Origin: Planctomycetota bacterium
GTDB taxonomy: Bacteria; Planctomycetota; Phycisphaerae; UBA1845
NCBI GenBank assembly: GCA_024277835.1
Contig: JAJRUK010000295.1
Location: forward strand, 1 to 31,688
Length of the DNA stretch: 31,688 nucleotides
Reading direction: 5' to 3'
Shown here in pieces: positions 16,072-23,946 of this stretch. Position 1 is the stretch's first letter, and the number at the start of each line of letters is the position of its first letter. A program made the translations under genes and the position numbers. The notes beneath the pieces were generated by a model that was given only the letters and a program-made list of their open reading frames with translations, was not told the DNA's origin and did not search any database.

Positions 16072-16626
16072 TTAAAAAATGAAGACCGCGGCGGCGACGC
16101 AGGTTGTCCACAATCCACGTTTGTCGCCTTCGACAGTCTGCACGACGGCCTTCGTTTTGACGACAAGACCCTGCGCTTTGTAGATGTCCTTGCGCTCGTT
16201 GTATGCTTTGTCGGGGTCCAAGTCGATGCCTTGTGTCGTCGCGAGCATCGACGCAGCCATGTCTTCGACGTAGTCAGCACAGACGCGCTGGGTCATGCCA
16301 AACCCGTGATGCTCGGAGATGTACCCGTGAAGTTCAGGGTCAGCGGGTAGTGCAAGCCCAACGCCCGCACATGTAAGCCGGTTCGGTTCATTGGTCCGGG
16401 TTTCGGCGAGAACGCAAAAGACGATTTGTCCGGGCAGAAGCTTGGCGAGTCCGCGCGGGCGCGAGACGATTTGGCACTTGGGGGGATAGATACTGCTGAC
16501 GCGAACGAGGTTGTAGGACGCAATGCCAGCGTCGCGGAGGGCTTCTTCAAAACTCTGGAGGTTGTTGCGGTGCTTGCCGACGCCCTTGGTGAAAAACATC
16601 TGCTTGGGAACAAAAGGATCATTCAA
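16072..16626 (-). CDS. pdaD: Pyruvoyl-dependent arginine decarboxylase
   Basis: This 184-residue protein matches PvlArgDC: FFTKGVGKHRNNLQSFEEALRDAGI, then the self-cleavage site LVRVSSIYPP (cut between Ser44 and Ser45 to make the pyruvoyl group), then LPGQIVFCVLAE and a C-terminal WTTCVAAAVFIF strand. It decarboxylates arginine to agmatine without PLP, as in archaea and chlamydiae. The start is TTG at 16626, with GGAG 9 nt upstream; it gives the few residues that normally precede FFTKGVG. It is the first gene of the polyamine operon, so arginine to agmatine to putrescine is complete here and a DHS-like enzyme follows. The motifs are clear and the call is firm. Confidence 0.93.
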   Translation of the reverse strand: MNDPFVPKQMFFTKGVGKHRNNLQSFEEALRDAGIASYNLVRVSSIYPPKCQIVSRPRGLAKLLPGQIVFCVLAETRTNEPNRLTCAGVGLALPADPELHGYISEHHGFGMTQRVCADYVEDMAASMLATTQGIDLDPDKAYNERKDIYKAQGLVVKTKAVVQTVEGDKRGLWTTCVAAAVFIF

Positions 16627-16677
16627 TGCTTGGCTCTCCGCGTGCTGAGGACGCTACTCTATCAACTTATGCCAAGC

Positions 16678-16705
16678 ATTGTAGCGACCGCGGCGTGGCG
16701 GACAA
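16678..16705 (-). promoter_or_regulatory. Candidate promoter of the polyamine operon
   Basis: Read on the minus strand: TTGTCC, a 16-nt spacer, then TACAAT (at 16683-16678). Transcription would start about 45 nt before the pdaD TTG start. The match is fair, and no other signal is seen in this 153-nt spacer. Confidence 0.4.
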
Positions 16706-16779
16706 GGAAACGGATTTCGCGCGCGAGTGCGCACGACTCCCAAGCCGAAACAAGCACCAATCCCCTGCGGAGCGGTTGG

Positions 16780-19128
16780 CTACTCCCCTTCCGGGTTTCT
16801 TTCATCGCGAAGCGAGTCGGCATCGGGATCCTCGATATGGAACCCGTATTCAAAGCGTTTGCCTACGTAGGCGATGACCGATTCGTAGGCCCGGCGTAAG
16901 TCCGGGTTTCCTTCGAGATCCAACTGAACGCCTTGCCCGCCGCGGCGATTGTTGTGCGAACCGCCTCCTCGCCCGGACTGCCCCTGGTCCTTTTGGATCC
17001 GCTCGATTTCCTCGACGCCCTTGTCGATGACCGCCTTCCAGACGCGAATCAGAAGGTCCTCCGCCTCAGATCCGTGAACAACAGCGGCAACCTCCATAAG
17101 CTTTTCCTGACGCTTGGCCTCGTAGAGAAGCGGCGGGAAAATCCCCCGTCGCTCGACTTTGGTTTGCCGCGCATCCTTGAGGAAATCGCGCGTCTGGCTG
17201 AGGTATTGACTTGTAATGCTTCTCGCGGCGCGAGCGAAGATCATCGGATCACTTAGCGGCTTCCCTTCGTACTTGTATCCTGATGTTTTCTTGAGAATCT
17301 CCATATGGGCAGCCGCGTAGGTCGCGAGGTTCCGTTCTTCGGAACGCGATACGGAACGAAAGCTCTTGATGGCTGCATCGTAATGACCAGACCGAAGCTG
17401 GATCATTGCGTTCAAGACGCGCACGCGATCTTGGTCGGCCTGCGTGAGCTTACGCATGCTGACCTTGTCAGTCCATTTCTTGATGGCCGTCGACGCGCCC
17501 TCCACATCGGTGTCCAGCATCTTGGCGATGTCTCGAATCTCGGGTCGTGCTTCGGCGTAAAGAGACCGCATGTCCAATCCGTCGAGCCGGTCCGCCTGAA
17601 CTTTCCTTCGCTCAACGGAAGCACGTTTGACATCAGAAAGGTTGAGGGCCAAGTTCGTATCGAGTCCTGCAAGCTTGGCACGCACGGGTTGAGAATCAAA
17701 TTGTCCGGTGATTCTGCTACCGGAGAGCATCGTCAGGACCTGCTTGTCGTCGTCATTGGTCTCAATCCGATCAATCTGGTCCAGAGAGACAGATCGTTTC
17801 CCGAGGCGACTTTTGAACGCTGCTTCACCCTCGATAGACTCGAGAATAAGATGACAAGCGTCGGTATCGAACACGACCGTTTCGCCCGAGGGAGCATCGG
17901 CCCCATGCCCTGCAGTGCCAAACGCAATCACGCTCACGTCACTAAACGCGACGCTGAATTCCTCGCCTGCGCGCTCCTGAAACTTGAACTCGCCCTCCAA
18001 CGTTTCACCGCTAAACCTGTTTCCGCGTTCCAGGTACAGGTCCGCGCCATCTTCGTTGTGCATGATGTACGCGATGGCTTTTGACGGGATCGAAAACTCA
18101 CCCAAGCTCGATTTCCAATGGATCGTCTCCGTCTTGATGGTCCCCAAGTAACGGTCGCCGTTTTCAAAATAGAGCGTGGCATTGTCCTCGCGCCGTGCAA
18201 ACTCCGAGATATTCACCAACCCGTTCTTGTTGGTCACACTCTCCATGAACGGTGAGAAGTCCGTGCCTTTGTCAATCTTGCCGAGAAGAAACGCATTGCG
18301 AACGATCTCGCCCGTCAGCTTCGCCGGAACCAGCGCGCTGTACCGTGCGCCTCCCGTATCCTCGCGACCCTCGGGAGGCTTCATCAGTGTGACCGTCCCG
18401 ACCAGGAACCCGTCGCGAGTGACGCACGGTCCACCGCTGTTGCCGGGGCGGACCAGGGCGTCGGTGTAGATCATGCGGAGACGTCCGCCGGGCGTGCGCG
18501 GAAGATCAATAATATTACCCTTTTCGATTTGGACTTCCGCGCCCTTGCCAGCGCTCGCCTGCCGATCACCCCCGGGGAACCCCAGCGACCACGTTTCTTC
18601 GAGCTTCCTCAGACGCGACTCGGGGAGAAGTCGCAAAAAATTCGGCGAATGGAGTTTCCCACCGTCTTCATCATAAATCTGAAGCAACGCCTGGTCCGCA
18701 GGTTCGTTTTGATAAAGCACGGCCGCCTCGTACGTCTTCTCATCGTCTGTACCGGAGTTTAGAACGACCTTCCACGAAAGCTTGCCGCCTTCATAACCGG
18801 CCTTGAACTTCTCGATCGGACTCTTGCCGTGGGTTGGGTCAACCACGTGGTTGTTCGTGATCGCCAGCCCGGTACGATTGATGAAAAACCCGGACCCCGT
18901 GCTAAGCGGTGTGTCCGCCTGGCTGCGTTCCGAACGATACGTCCAGACATAAACCGTTGCCTGCTGAACATGTTCTTGAACGGCAGGCCTGAGGTCCGCG
19001 GCGATCACGGGTTGCGGAAGGAGGGCCACTGCGAAGAGGGCGAGAACAAGTCCGCCGAACCATCGATCAGACCGACTGCCACAAACTTCACGCAACCCTA
19101 CACGACGAAACGAATTGGTGAGACTCAT
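16780..19128 (-). CDS. Secreted trypsin-like serine protease with tandem beta-repeat domain
   Basis: The ATG at 19128 has GGAGG 7 nt upstream; the protein is 782 residues. A signal peptide (GGLVLALFAVALLPQPVIAA) ends near residue 44. The HtrA/S1C-like protease domain (about 45-290) has His94 (TNNHVVD), Asp145 (ADQALLQI) and Ser231 (RPGNSGGP). No PDZ domain follows; instead there are four tandem units of about 40-45 residues (about 317-356, 363-404, 418-456, 464-507). Each is built as a strand, G(D/N)R-like turn, strand, W/F position, strand and an I..I ending (e.g. FENGDRYLGTIKTETIHWKS). A long helical part (510-720) and a Gly/Arg-rich tail (GQSGRGGGSHNNRRGG) finish the protein. It probably works in the periplasm in protein quality control or matrix processing; the repeats may bind substrate or surface. 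It is separate from the polyamine operon (153 nt away). Confidence 0.85.
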   Translation of the reverse strand: MSLTNSFRRVGLREVCGSRSDRWFGGLVLALFAVALLPQPVIAADLRPAVQEHVQQATVYVWTYRSERSQADTPLSTGSGFFINRTGLAITNNHVVDPTHGKSPIEKFKAGYEGGKLSWKVVLNSGTDDEKTYEAAVLYQNEPADQALLQIYDEDGGKLHSPNFLRLLPESRLRKLEETWSLGFPGGDRQASAGKGAEVQIEKGNIIDLPRTPGGRLRMIYTDALVRPGNSGGPCVTRDGFLVGTVTLMKPPEGREDTGGARYSALVPAKLTGEIVRNAFLLGKIDKGTDFSPFMESVTNKNGLVNISEFARREDNATLYFENGDRYLGTIKTETIHWKSSLGEFSIPSKAIAYIMHNEDGADLYLERGNRFSGETLEGEFKFQERAGEEFSVAFSDVSVIAFGTAGHGADAPSGETVVFDTDACHLILESIEGEAAFKSRLGKRSVSLDQIDRIETNDDDKQVLTMLSGSRITGQFDSQPVRAKLAGLDTNLALNLSDVKRASVERRKVQADRLDGLDMRSLYAEARPEIRDIAKMLDTDVEGASTAIKKWTDKVSMRKLTQADQDRVRVLNAMIQLRSGHYDAAIKSFRSVSRSEERNLATYAAAHMEILKKTSGYKYEGKPLSDPMIFARAARSITSQYLSQTRDFLKDARQTKVERRGIFPPLLYEAKRQEKLMEVAAVVHGSEAEDLLIRVWKAVIDKGVEEIERIQKDQGQSGRGGGSHNNRRGGQGVQLDLEGNPDLRRAYESVIAYVGKRFEYGFHIEDPDADSLRDERNPEGE

Positions 19129-19271
19129 CGTCCACCCTCCCAAAAAGAAGCTACCGGCGACCTAATGAACGAAAACTTGCCTTCACCTGATAGCAGAAAC
19201 AGTCAGCGGTGTCCAACTTGCCCCCCAGCTACCAATTCGGCGCGGCGGCCTGCGTTTAGGGAAAAGAAACC

Positions 19272-19886
19272 TCAGTTGACAAGCAAACGCACAATCTGTG
19301 GGTGGATAGCGGCGAGTGCTTGGCCGCGGTGGGAAATGCGGTTTTTCTGTACTGGGGGAAGCTCTGCGGCGGTTCTGTCCTGATCGGGGATGAAAAAGTG
19401 GGGGTCGTAACCGAATCCGTTGTGGCCTCTCGGTTCGTCGATGATGACGCCTTCGATTGTACCGCTGCTTGTGGCGACGACGACTTTGTCGGAAGTTGCA
19501 AGCGCCATGGCACATCGAAAACGCGCGGTGCGATTCGCCTCCGGGATTGCTTGAAGTTCGCGAATAAGCCTTGCATTGTTGGCCATATCATCAGCATCCT
19601 CGCCAGCATACCTTGCGGAGTAGACACCCGGAGCGCCGTCGAGCGCATCGACCTCTAACCCGGAATCGTCGGCGAGCGCCCATAACCCCGACGCGGCTGC
19701 GTAGTGAATTGCCTTCTTGCGCGCGTTCGCATCGAACGTATCGCCATCCTCAACGGGTTCTTCAATGGCGTCGATATCGGTAAGGCCAATCACTTCGACG
19801 CCCAGCGCTTCGAGCATCGCACGGACTTCGCGAAGCTTTCCCTTGTTGGAGGTTGCGATGAGAAGCTTGTTCACGAGATCGGACAT
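19272..19886 (-). CDS. rdgB: Non-canonical purine NTP pyrophosphatase (RdgB/HAM1)
   Basis: This 204-residue protein matches RdgB/HAM1 throughout: LLIATSNKGKLREVRAML, the substrate loop DGDTFDANARKKA, LADDSGLEVDALDGAPGVYSARYAG, GTIEGVIIDEPRGHNGFGYDPHF and the C-terminal KNRISHRGQAL. It hydrolyses dITP, ITP and XTP to monophosphates, keeping deaminated purines out of DNA and RNA. It is the last gene of a minus-strand operon; its ATG lies 3 nt after the stop of the SPOR-lipoprotein gene. Next to rph, this is the common rph-rdgB pairing with one gene inserted between. Confidence 0.95.
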   Translation of the reverse strand: MSDLVNKLLIATSNKGKLREVRAMLEALGVEVIGLTDIDAIEEPVEDGDTFDANARKKAIHYAAASGLWALADDSGLEVDALDGAPGVYSARYAGEDADDMANNARLIRELQAIPEANRTARFRCAMALATSDKVVVATSSGTIEGVIIDEPRGHNGFGYDPHFFIPDQDRTAAELPPVQKNRISHRGQALAAIHPQIVRLLVN

Positions 19887-19889
19887 CCG

Positions 19890-20735
19890 TTACGGTGTTT
19901 GTTGGTTTGGAAGTTTGACGAGAAACGACGGGACGGGCGTACGTGAGCCGTCCGGTCCAATGACGTAGACGATGCCGCCGTTGACGTAATTGTACTTGAG
20001 AAGCTCGTCTTGCTGCAACTTCGCGACCTGGCGACTGTACTGGCGAAGGTAGGTCTGCCCCTGAGAGTCGTCGACCACCGCGTCTGATCCGAAGAGGCCG
20101 ACCGTGACGACACTCGATGCGTCGGCGTGATGGTAATACGCATCATACCCCTTGCCTCTAAGAAACTCGCAATAATCCGCGGCCGCCTGCTTGAACTCCG
20201 AAAAGTTGTCGACGGCTTCAAAGGCTGCGACCTGCAGCGTATACGTCCCCGTCACGTTGCTTAGGTTCCACGCGGGGTTTCCCGCGTTGGGCGTGGGGAT
20301 TCTTGCCGGAAGGGCAGCGATGAAGTACCGGCGACCTTTCCCATCGCCGAGTTGCTTGATGAGGTCCAGGTCGCGTCGCATTTGTGCGGGCATGTCTCGC
20401 ACACCGGTCTTGGGATCGGTCGCTCTCTTGTAGTAGCCATAATACAGACCGGTCTTGCCCGAGTCGCTGAAGGTGAAGACATCTCGCGCGCGAATCCCCG
20501 GAGTCCGCTTGAGCGCTTCTGCAAACTGAGCGATCTGAGTTTGGCGACCGGGGCCGGTAAGCTCTAAGCAGCGAATGGTCCAGGGTGCGCCTTTCGCCCC
20601 AAAAAAAGAACCCCCCGCTCGACCAGACTTACCGCCCGACACACACCCCCCGAGCGACAGCAACACAGCGCCAATCGCGCAAAAGCAAACCGCGGCGCGA
20701 GCGGTGTTGATTTGTGTGCGCCCGACAAACGTCAT
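19890..20735 (-). CDS. Lipoprotein with C-terminal SPOR-like domain
   Basis: This 281-residue protein begins with a signal peptide and lipobox LGGC (about residues 28-31), so it is a lipoprotein. The middle part (50-165, APWTIRCLEL ... KTGLYYGYYKRAT) resembles a first repeat of the same fold. The clearer SPOR-like unit is at about 165-218: TYTLQVAAFEAVDNFSEFKQAA, YCEFLRGKGYDAYYHH, SVVTVGLFG. SPOR domains bind denuded glycan strands of peptidoglycan at division sites. Planctomycetes have thin or modified walls, so its ligand here is uncertain. The start ATG overlaps the stop of rph by one base, so it is translationally coupled. Placing a cell-envelope lipoprotein between rph and rdgB is unusual. 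Lipoprotein: firm. SPOR: moderate. Confidence 0.78.
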   Translation of the reverse strand: MTFVGRTQINTARAAVCFCAIGAVLLSLGGCVSGGKSGRAGGSFFGAKGAPWTIRCLELTGPGRQTQIAQFAEALKRTPGIRARDVFTFSDSGKTGLYYGYYKRATDPKTGVRDMPAQMRRDLDLIKQLGDGKGRRYFIAALPARIPTPNAGNPAWNLSNVTGTYTLQVAAFEAVDNFSEFKQAAADYCEFLRGKGYDAYYHHADASSVVTVGLFGSDAVVDDSQGQTYLRQYSRQVAKLQQDELLKYNYVNGGIVYVIGPDGSRTPVPSFLVKLPNQQTP

Positions 20736-21457
20736 TATCCGATCCGCTTCCGCAGTGCTTTTGCTTGCTCGGCGAGGAGCTGTTTGATTCCGCGAGACGC
20801 TAGCTTCAACAGCTTGTCGAGGTCGTCGCGAGAAAAGGTCGCCTCTTCGCCAGTGCCCTGGACTTCGACGAACTTGCCGGACTCGGTCATGACGACGTTC
20901 ATATCCACCTCAGCCGCGACGTCTTCGGGATAGTCAAGGTCCAGCAAGAACAATCGCCCCACTTTCCCAATGCTGACCGCCGCGACAGCCTCGCGAACCG
21001 GGGAAGCAGTTAGTATTTTTTCACGCCGTGCCCACTTAACCGCATCGCAAAGGGCGACGTATGCGCCGGTGATACTCGCAGTTCGAGTGCCACCATCTGC
21101 CTGCAAGACATCGCAATCAAGAAGAATCGAGTTCTCACCAAGTGCGTCCAGATCGACGACCGCCCTGAGCGAACGTCCGATGAGGCGCTGGATTTCCTGC
21201 GTACGCCCGTCGAGCTTGGTTCGGTTGCGGCGGCGGCGCTCGGAGGTCGCACCGGGAAGCATGTCGTACTCCGCCGTGACCCAGCCACTACCCTGCCCCT
21301 TCTTCCAACGCGGAACCGACGCTTCAAAGCATGCGGTGCAGAGTACAACGGTATCGCCCGCCTCAATCAGAACCGAACCGGCTGCGTTCTTGGTATAACC
21401 GCGAGTGATTTTGACGGGCCGAAGATCATTTGGTTTTCGCTTGTTTTTTCGAGCCAA
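20735..21457 (-). CDS. rph: Ribonuclease PH
   Basis: The TTG start at 21457 (GGGAG 6 nt upstream) gives 240 residues, the usual RNase PH length; a longer ATG frame to 21502 adds 15 residues with no family match. Marks: RKPNDLRPVKITRGYTKNAAGSVLIEAGDTVVLC, the Arg-rich GATSERRRRNRTKLDGRTQEIQRLIGRSLRAVVDL, and the phosphate/metal site LLDCDVLQADGGTRTASITGAYVAL and VDMNVVMTESGKFVEVQGTGEEATFSRDDL. It trims tRNA 3' ends by phosphorolysis. In the operon it follows tsaE by 75 nt and overlaps the next gene by one base. Confidence 0.94.
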   Translation of the reverse strand: MARKNKRKPNDLRPVKITRGYTKNAAGSVLIEAGDTVVLCTACFEASVPRWKKGQGSGWVTAEYDMLPGATSERRRRNRTKLDGRTQEIQRLIGRSLRAVVDLDALGENSILLDCDVLQADGGTRTASITGAYVALCDAVKWARREKILTASPVREAVAAVSIGKVGRLFLLDLDYPEDVAAEVDMNVVMTESGKFVEVQGTGEEATFSRDDLDKLLKLASRGIKQLLAEQAKALRKRIG

Positions 21458-21532
21458 TCGTAACTCCCTGGGGATGAGGTCATTGTCCAACAACAGCAGC
21501 AAGCCCCGACGATACGTCGCGCTTCGTCGCTG

Positions 21533-22021
21533 TCAATCCTGGTTTGCATTGAACGACTCAAGGCAAGCAACGGCAGAGGCTCCCATTGCGGAAAAGCTCA
21601 GGCGGCGCGTGTTTGCGTCGATCGATTCAACTTCGATTCGCAGATGATCTTCGGGGATCGCTTCACAGACCCGGTCAGCCCACTCGACCGCAACGACAGC
21701 GTCCTCGGCAATGAATTCATCGAACCCGAGCGCGACAAGCTCGGCGGAACCTTTCAGGCGATAGGTGTCGATGTGAATGAGAGTCCGCTGCCCTTCGTAT
21801 TCGTTGATCAGCGTGAACGTGGGACTGGTGACCTGTTTCGGATCGGTCGCACCGTTTCCAGACGCAACACCTTTGACGAACTGGGTCTTGCCCGCGCCGA
21901 GGTCGCCGACGAGCGCTATGACCAACCCGCCAGAGAGCGATCGTCCGAGTCGCTGCCCCAACTCAAGCGTTTCTTGAGGCGAATGCGTTTGTAATTGCAC
22001 GGTCTGAGTTGGCGAAGTCAA
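21533..22021 (-). CDS. tsaE: tRNA N6-threonylcarbamoyladenosine biosynthesis ATPase TsaE
   Basis: This 162-residue P-loop ATPase matches TsaE: Walker A ALVGDLGAGKTQFVKGVA (Lys45), TSPTFTLINEY (65-75), HIDTYRL (83-89) and VAVEWADRV (110-118, Walker-B-like Glu). TsaE drives the TsaB/TsaD complex that makes t6A37 on ANN-decoding tRNAs. Its ATG overlaps the stop of thiL by 4 nt (ATGA), so the two are coupled. tsaB and tsaD are not in this window. Confidence 0.94.
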   Translation of the reverse strand: MTSPTQTVQLQTHSPQETLELGQRLGRSLSGGLVIALVGDLGAGKTQFVKGVASGNGATDPKQVTSPTFTLINEYEGQRTLIHIDTYRLKGSAELVALGFDEFIAEDAVVAVEWADRVCEAIPEDHLRIEVESIDANTRRLSFSAMGASAVACLESFNANQD

Positions 22022-22926
22022 TGGACAAACCCCTTTGGCGCAAGCGTTTCAACTGTTCCGTCAATCCGGGCGAGAGCGTAGCCCGACTGAGTGATTTTGC
22101 CAACCTCCAGCAATGGCCCGGGATACGCCCGAGCGTCACCTTCAACGGCAAGAAGCAACTCGAAGTCTTCCCCGTCGCAAAGCACGTGCTCCAGAGGCGT
22201 CTTATCACCTTCCGAAGCGGATCGCTGCGCGTCGGCGCTGGTCACGGCGTTGAGCAATGTTTCGTCGAGCGTTGCCCCAACGCTCGACGCTTCGCACATT
22301 CGCGAAAGGTCCAGCGACAGACCGTCGGTGATGTCGATCATGGCGTGAAGGTGTAGGCCGAGCGTCTCGGCGAGCAGCTTTGCTTCGTCGATGCGCGGTC
22401 GAAACCGAAGATGCTCACCGCGCAGACTTCCGCCGAGCGGGCCGGTGACATAGAGCTTGTCGCCAACCTTCGCACCGGATCGAAGAATCGGCGCGACACC
22501 TTCCCACGGGGCTGCGACAATCGCGACGTCGATCGCGAGTGACTCCGCCCACTTGGTCGTATCGCCGCCCGCGACCACAACGCCGAATTCATCAGCGACG
22601 GCGTAGATTCCCGCGTACAACAATTGCGCGTCTTCCATCAAGAAAGTCGATGGGAAGGCAACGGAGATCGTGACTGCACAGGGCCGAACAGCCATCGCAG
22701 CGCAGTCGCTGAGCGAACAGGCAACGGCCTTTCGCCCGATGAGGTTCATGGGCTGCGTTTGGGTATCGAAATGAACGCCGTCGAGCAGCAGGTCTGACGA
22801 AAAAAGAAGTTCCTTCCCATCAACGCGCAGGATGGCCATGTCGTCGCCGATTCCGCAACGCAGTGCAGGTGAATCGGTGGCGCGACACGAAAGCCAATCC
22901 ACAAACGCTATCTCGGAGAAACTCAT
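22018..22926 (-). CDS. thiL: Thiamine-monophosphate kinase
   Basis: This 302-residue protein of the PurM/ThiL fold has RCGIGDDMAILR (23-34, metal-binding DD), LLFSSDLLLDGVHFD (40-54), GRKAVACSLSDCAAMAVRP, VAGGDTTKW (118-126), LYVTGPLGGS and MIDITDGLSLDLSRM (196-210). It phosphorylates thiamine monophosphate to the active diphosphate. It is the first gene of the operon thiL-tsaE-rph-SPOR-rdgB and overlaps tsaE. The start ATG at 22926 has no Shine-Dalgarno; the preceding bases are pyrimidine-rich. Confidence 0.93.
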   Translation of the reverse strand: MSFSEIAFVDWLSCRATDSPALRCGIGDDMAILRVDGKELLFSSDLLLDGVHFDTQTQPMNLIGRKAVACSLSDCAAMAVRPCAVTISVAFPSTFLMEDAQLLYAGIYAVADEFGVVVAGGDTTKWAESLAIDVAIVAAPWEGVAPILRSGAKVGDKLYVTGPLGGSLRGEHLRFRPRIDEAKLLAETLGLHLHAMIDITDGLSLDLSRMCEASSVGATLDETLLNAVTSADAQRSASEGDKTPLEHVLCDGEDFELLLAVEGDARAYPGPLLEVGKITQSGYALARIDGTVETLAPKGFVH

Positions 22927-22961
22927 GGGAGGAAATGGTAGCAGAAACCGGGGCCGGGGAT

Positions 22962-22992
22962 AAGAAAAGCCCGCGAGCGTAAACTCGCGGGC
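22962..22992 (-). terminator. Rho-independent terminator of the C2H2 protein gene
   Basis: On the minus strand the perfect 9-bp stem GCCCGCGAG / CTCGCGGGC (22984-22992 and 22969-22977) with a 6-nt loop is followed by TTTTCTT. It lies between the C2H2 gene and the thiL start, so it separates the two transcripts. Confidence 0.85.
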
Positions 22993-23030
22993 ATTCGTCG
23001 TTCTTCATGCATCGCAGGCAGTTGAAAAAG

Positions 23031-23104
23031 TGTGGCACCGGTTTGCAACCGGTGCGAAGTCTACTGTTTCAATGCCGTTCACCGGGTACAAGACCGGTGC
23101 CGCA
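23031..23104. repeat. Inverted pair of ACCGGTTACAAACCGGT palindromic repeats, copies 3 and 4
   Basis: Copy 3 (23031-23055) has core ACCGGTTTGCAACCGGT. Copy 4 (23080-23104) is degenerate (CACCGGGTACAAGACCGG) and in opposite orientation. Just before copy 3 is GCAGGCAGTTGAAAAAGTG, which resembles the TCAACAGGCTGC terminal arms of the element at 29028-29152, so this is probably a decayed copy of that element. Confidence 0.7.
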
Positions 23105-23131
23105 CTCCAGCAGTCCCAAACAACAGGTCCG

Positions 23132-23662
23132 CTAGACGGTGTACTGTCCGCGTCCCTTGCGCTTGAGTGCTGGCATTTCCGGAAGCGCGTTGCTTACTGC
23201 CTTCGTAAGATTTTTGGCGCTTGTTCGGTAGCCAGCCTCCAGAACGGAGGCGGAGATTTCTCTGGGGCTTAGCGGTCGCGCGGCAGCCTTGAGAACTTTG
23301 ACGATCAGGAATTTCAAGGAGCCTTCCTGTCCGCCCGATCCTTTCGGTCGGCCTCGCTTTCGCATTCCGGGGACGACGACGCTTGACTGACCAAGCGACC
23401 GCATTGCGTTTTCGATACCCGCGATTTGTTCGTCAATCGAGTTGCGCTGCGAAGCCAACTCTCGCAAGTACGCCTGCATCTCGCCAAGAACCCGACCCGC
23501 TCCGGTCGATGCGTTGTATGCCGCGAGCGTTCGAATCGACGAACCGCCCGTCGATTTCTTCGCACCGCCCGCACCATGAATCGAATTCATGTGCCTTCCA
23601 AGGTGGGCCGGGAGTGCGAACTTTCGATCACACTTCGGGCACTTCAGTTTCTTTCGTGCCAT
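23132..23662 (-). CDS. C2H2 zinc finger / AT-hook / winged-helix-like DNA-binding protein
   Basis: This 176-residue protein starts with a textbook eukaryote-type finger at 7-29. CPKCDRKFALPAHLGRHMNS then IH gives C8-x2-C11-x12-H24-x4-H29, with Phe15 and Leu21 in the classical core positions. A helical, coiled-coil-like part follows (about 56-92, LGEMQAYLRELASQRNSIDE). Then comes an AT-hook, KRGRPKG (102-108), and a C-terminal domain at 115-176 (LKFLIVKVLKAAARPLSPREI ... RKGRGQYTV). The latter has the helix-turn-helix-wing pattern of HARE-HTH-like winged helices. GGAG lies 9 nt before the ATG and a strong terminator follows, so it is a single-gene unit. It probably binds DNA, perhaps as a nucleoid or transcription factor; the target is unknown. 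The finger and hook are seen; the winged helix is an inference. Confidence 0.82.
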   Translation of the reverse strand: MARKKLKCPKCDRKFALPAHLGRHMNSIHGAGGAKKSTGGSSIRTLAAYNASTGAGRVLGEMQAYLRELASQRNSIDEQIAGIENAMRSLGQSSVVVPGMRKRGRPKGSGGQEGSLKFLIVKVLKAAARPLSPREISASVLEAGYRTSAKNLTKAVSNALPEMPALKRKGRGQYTV

Positions 23663-23946
23663 TTCATATACTCCAATTCGTATCTGTTGACGCTAAGTGG
23701 GTAGACGCCGGTAGTCCACCTGCTTGACTATGAAAATAAACATTCCACAGGGTTTTGCAAGCGATCCCAGAAAAGTTCTTGGAAAACAGTAGGCGCGGAT
23801 GGACCGGGATAAACAAGGGAAAGCCCGCGAACGACTGGTTGTCAGCTAGCGAGACTCCGTCTCCTGGAAGGATGCACTGCGACCGAATAGTAAAGTGCTG
23901 TTGGAAGAGTTAGCGCATTTCGCCATCTGCGACCATAAGTCGCCTC

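Noticed and set aside
21457..21502. Longer ATG start for rph
   Set aside because: The extra residues (LLLLDNDLIPREL) do not fit the family N-terminus; the TTG at 21457 has a well-spaced GGGAG.
23031..23104. CRISPR-like repeats
   Set aside because: The units are palindromic, in opposite orientation, scattered through the window and without regular spacers or cas genes.
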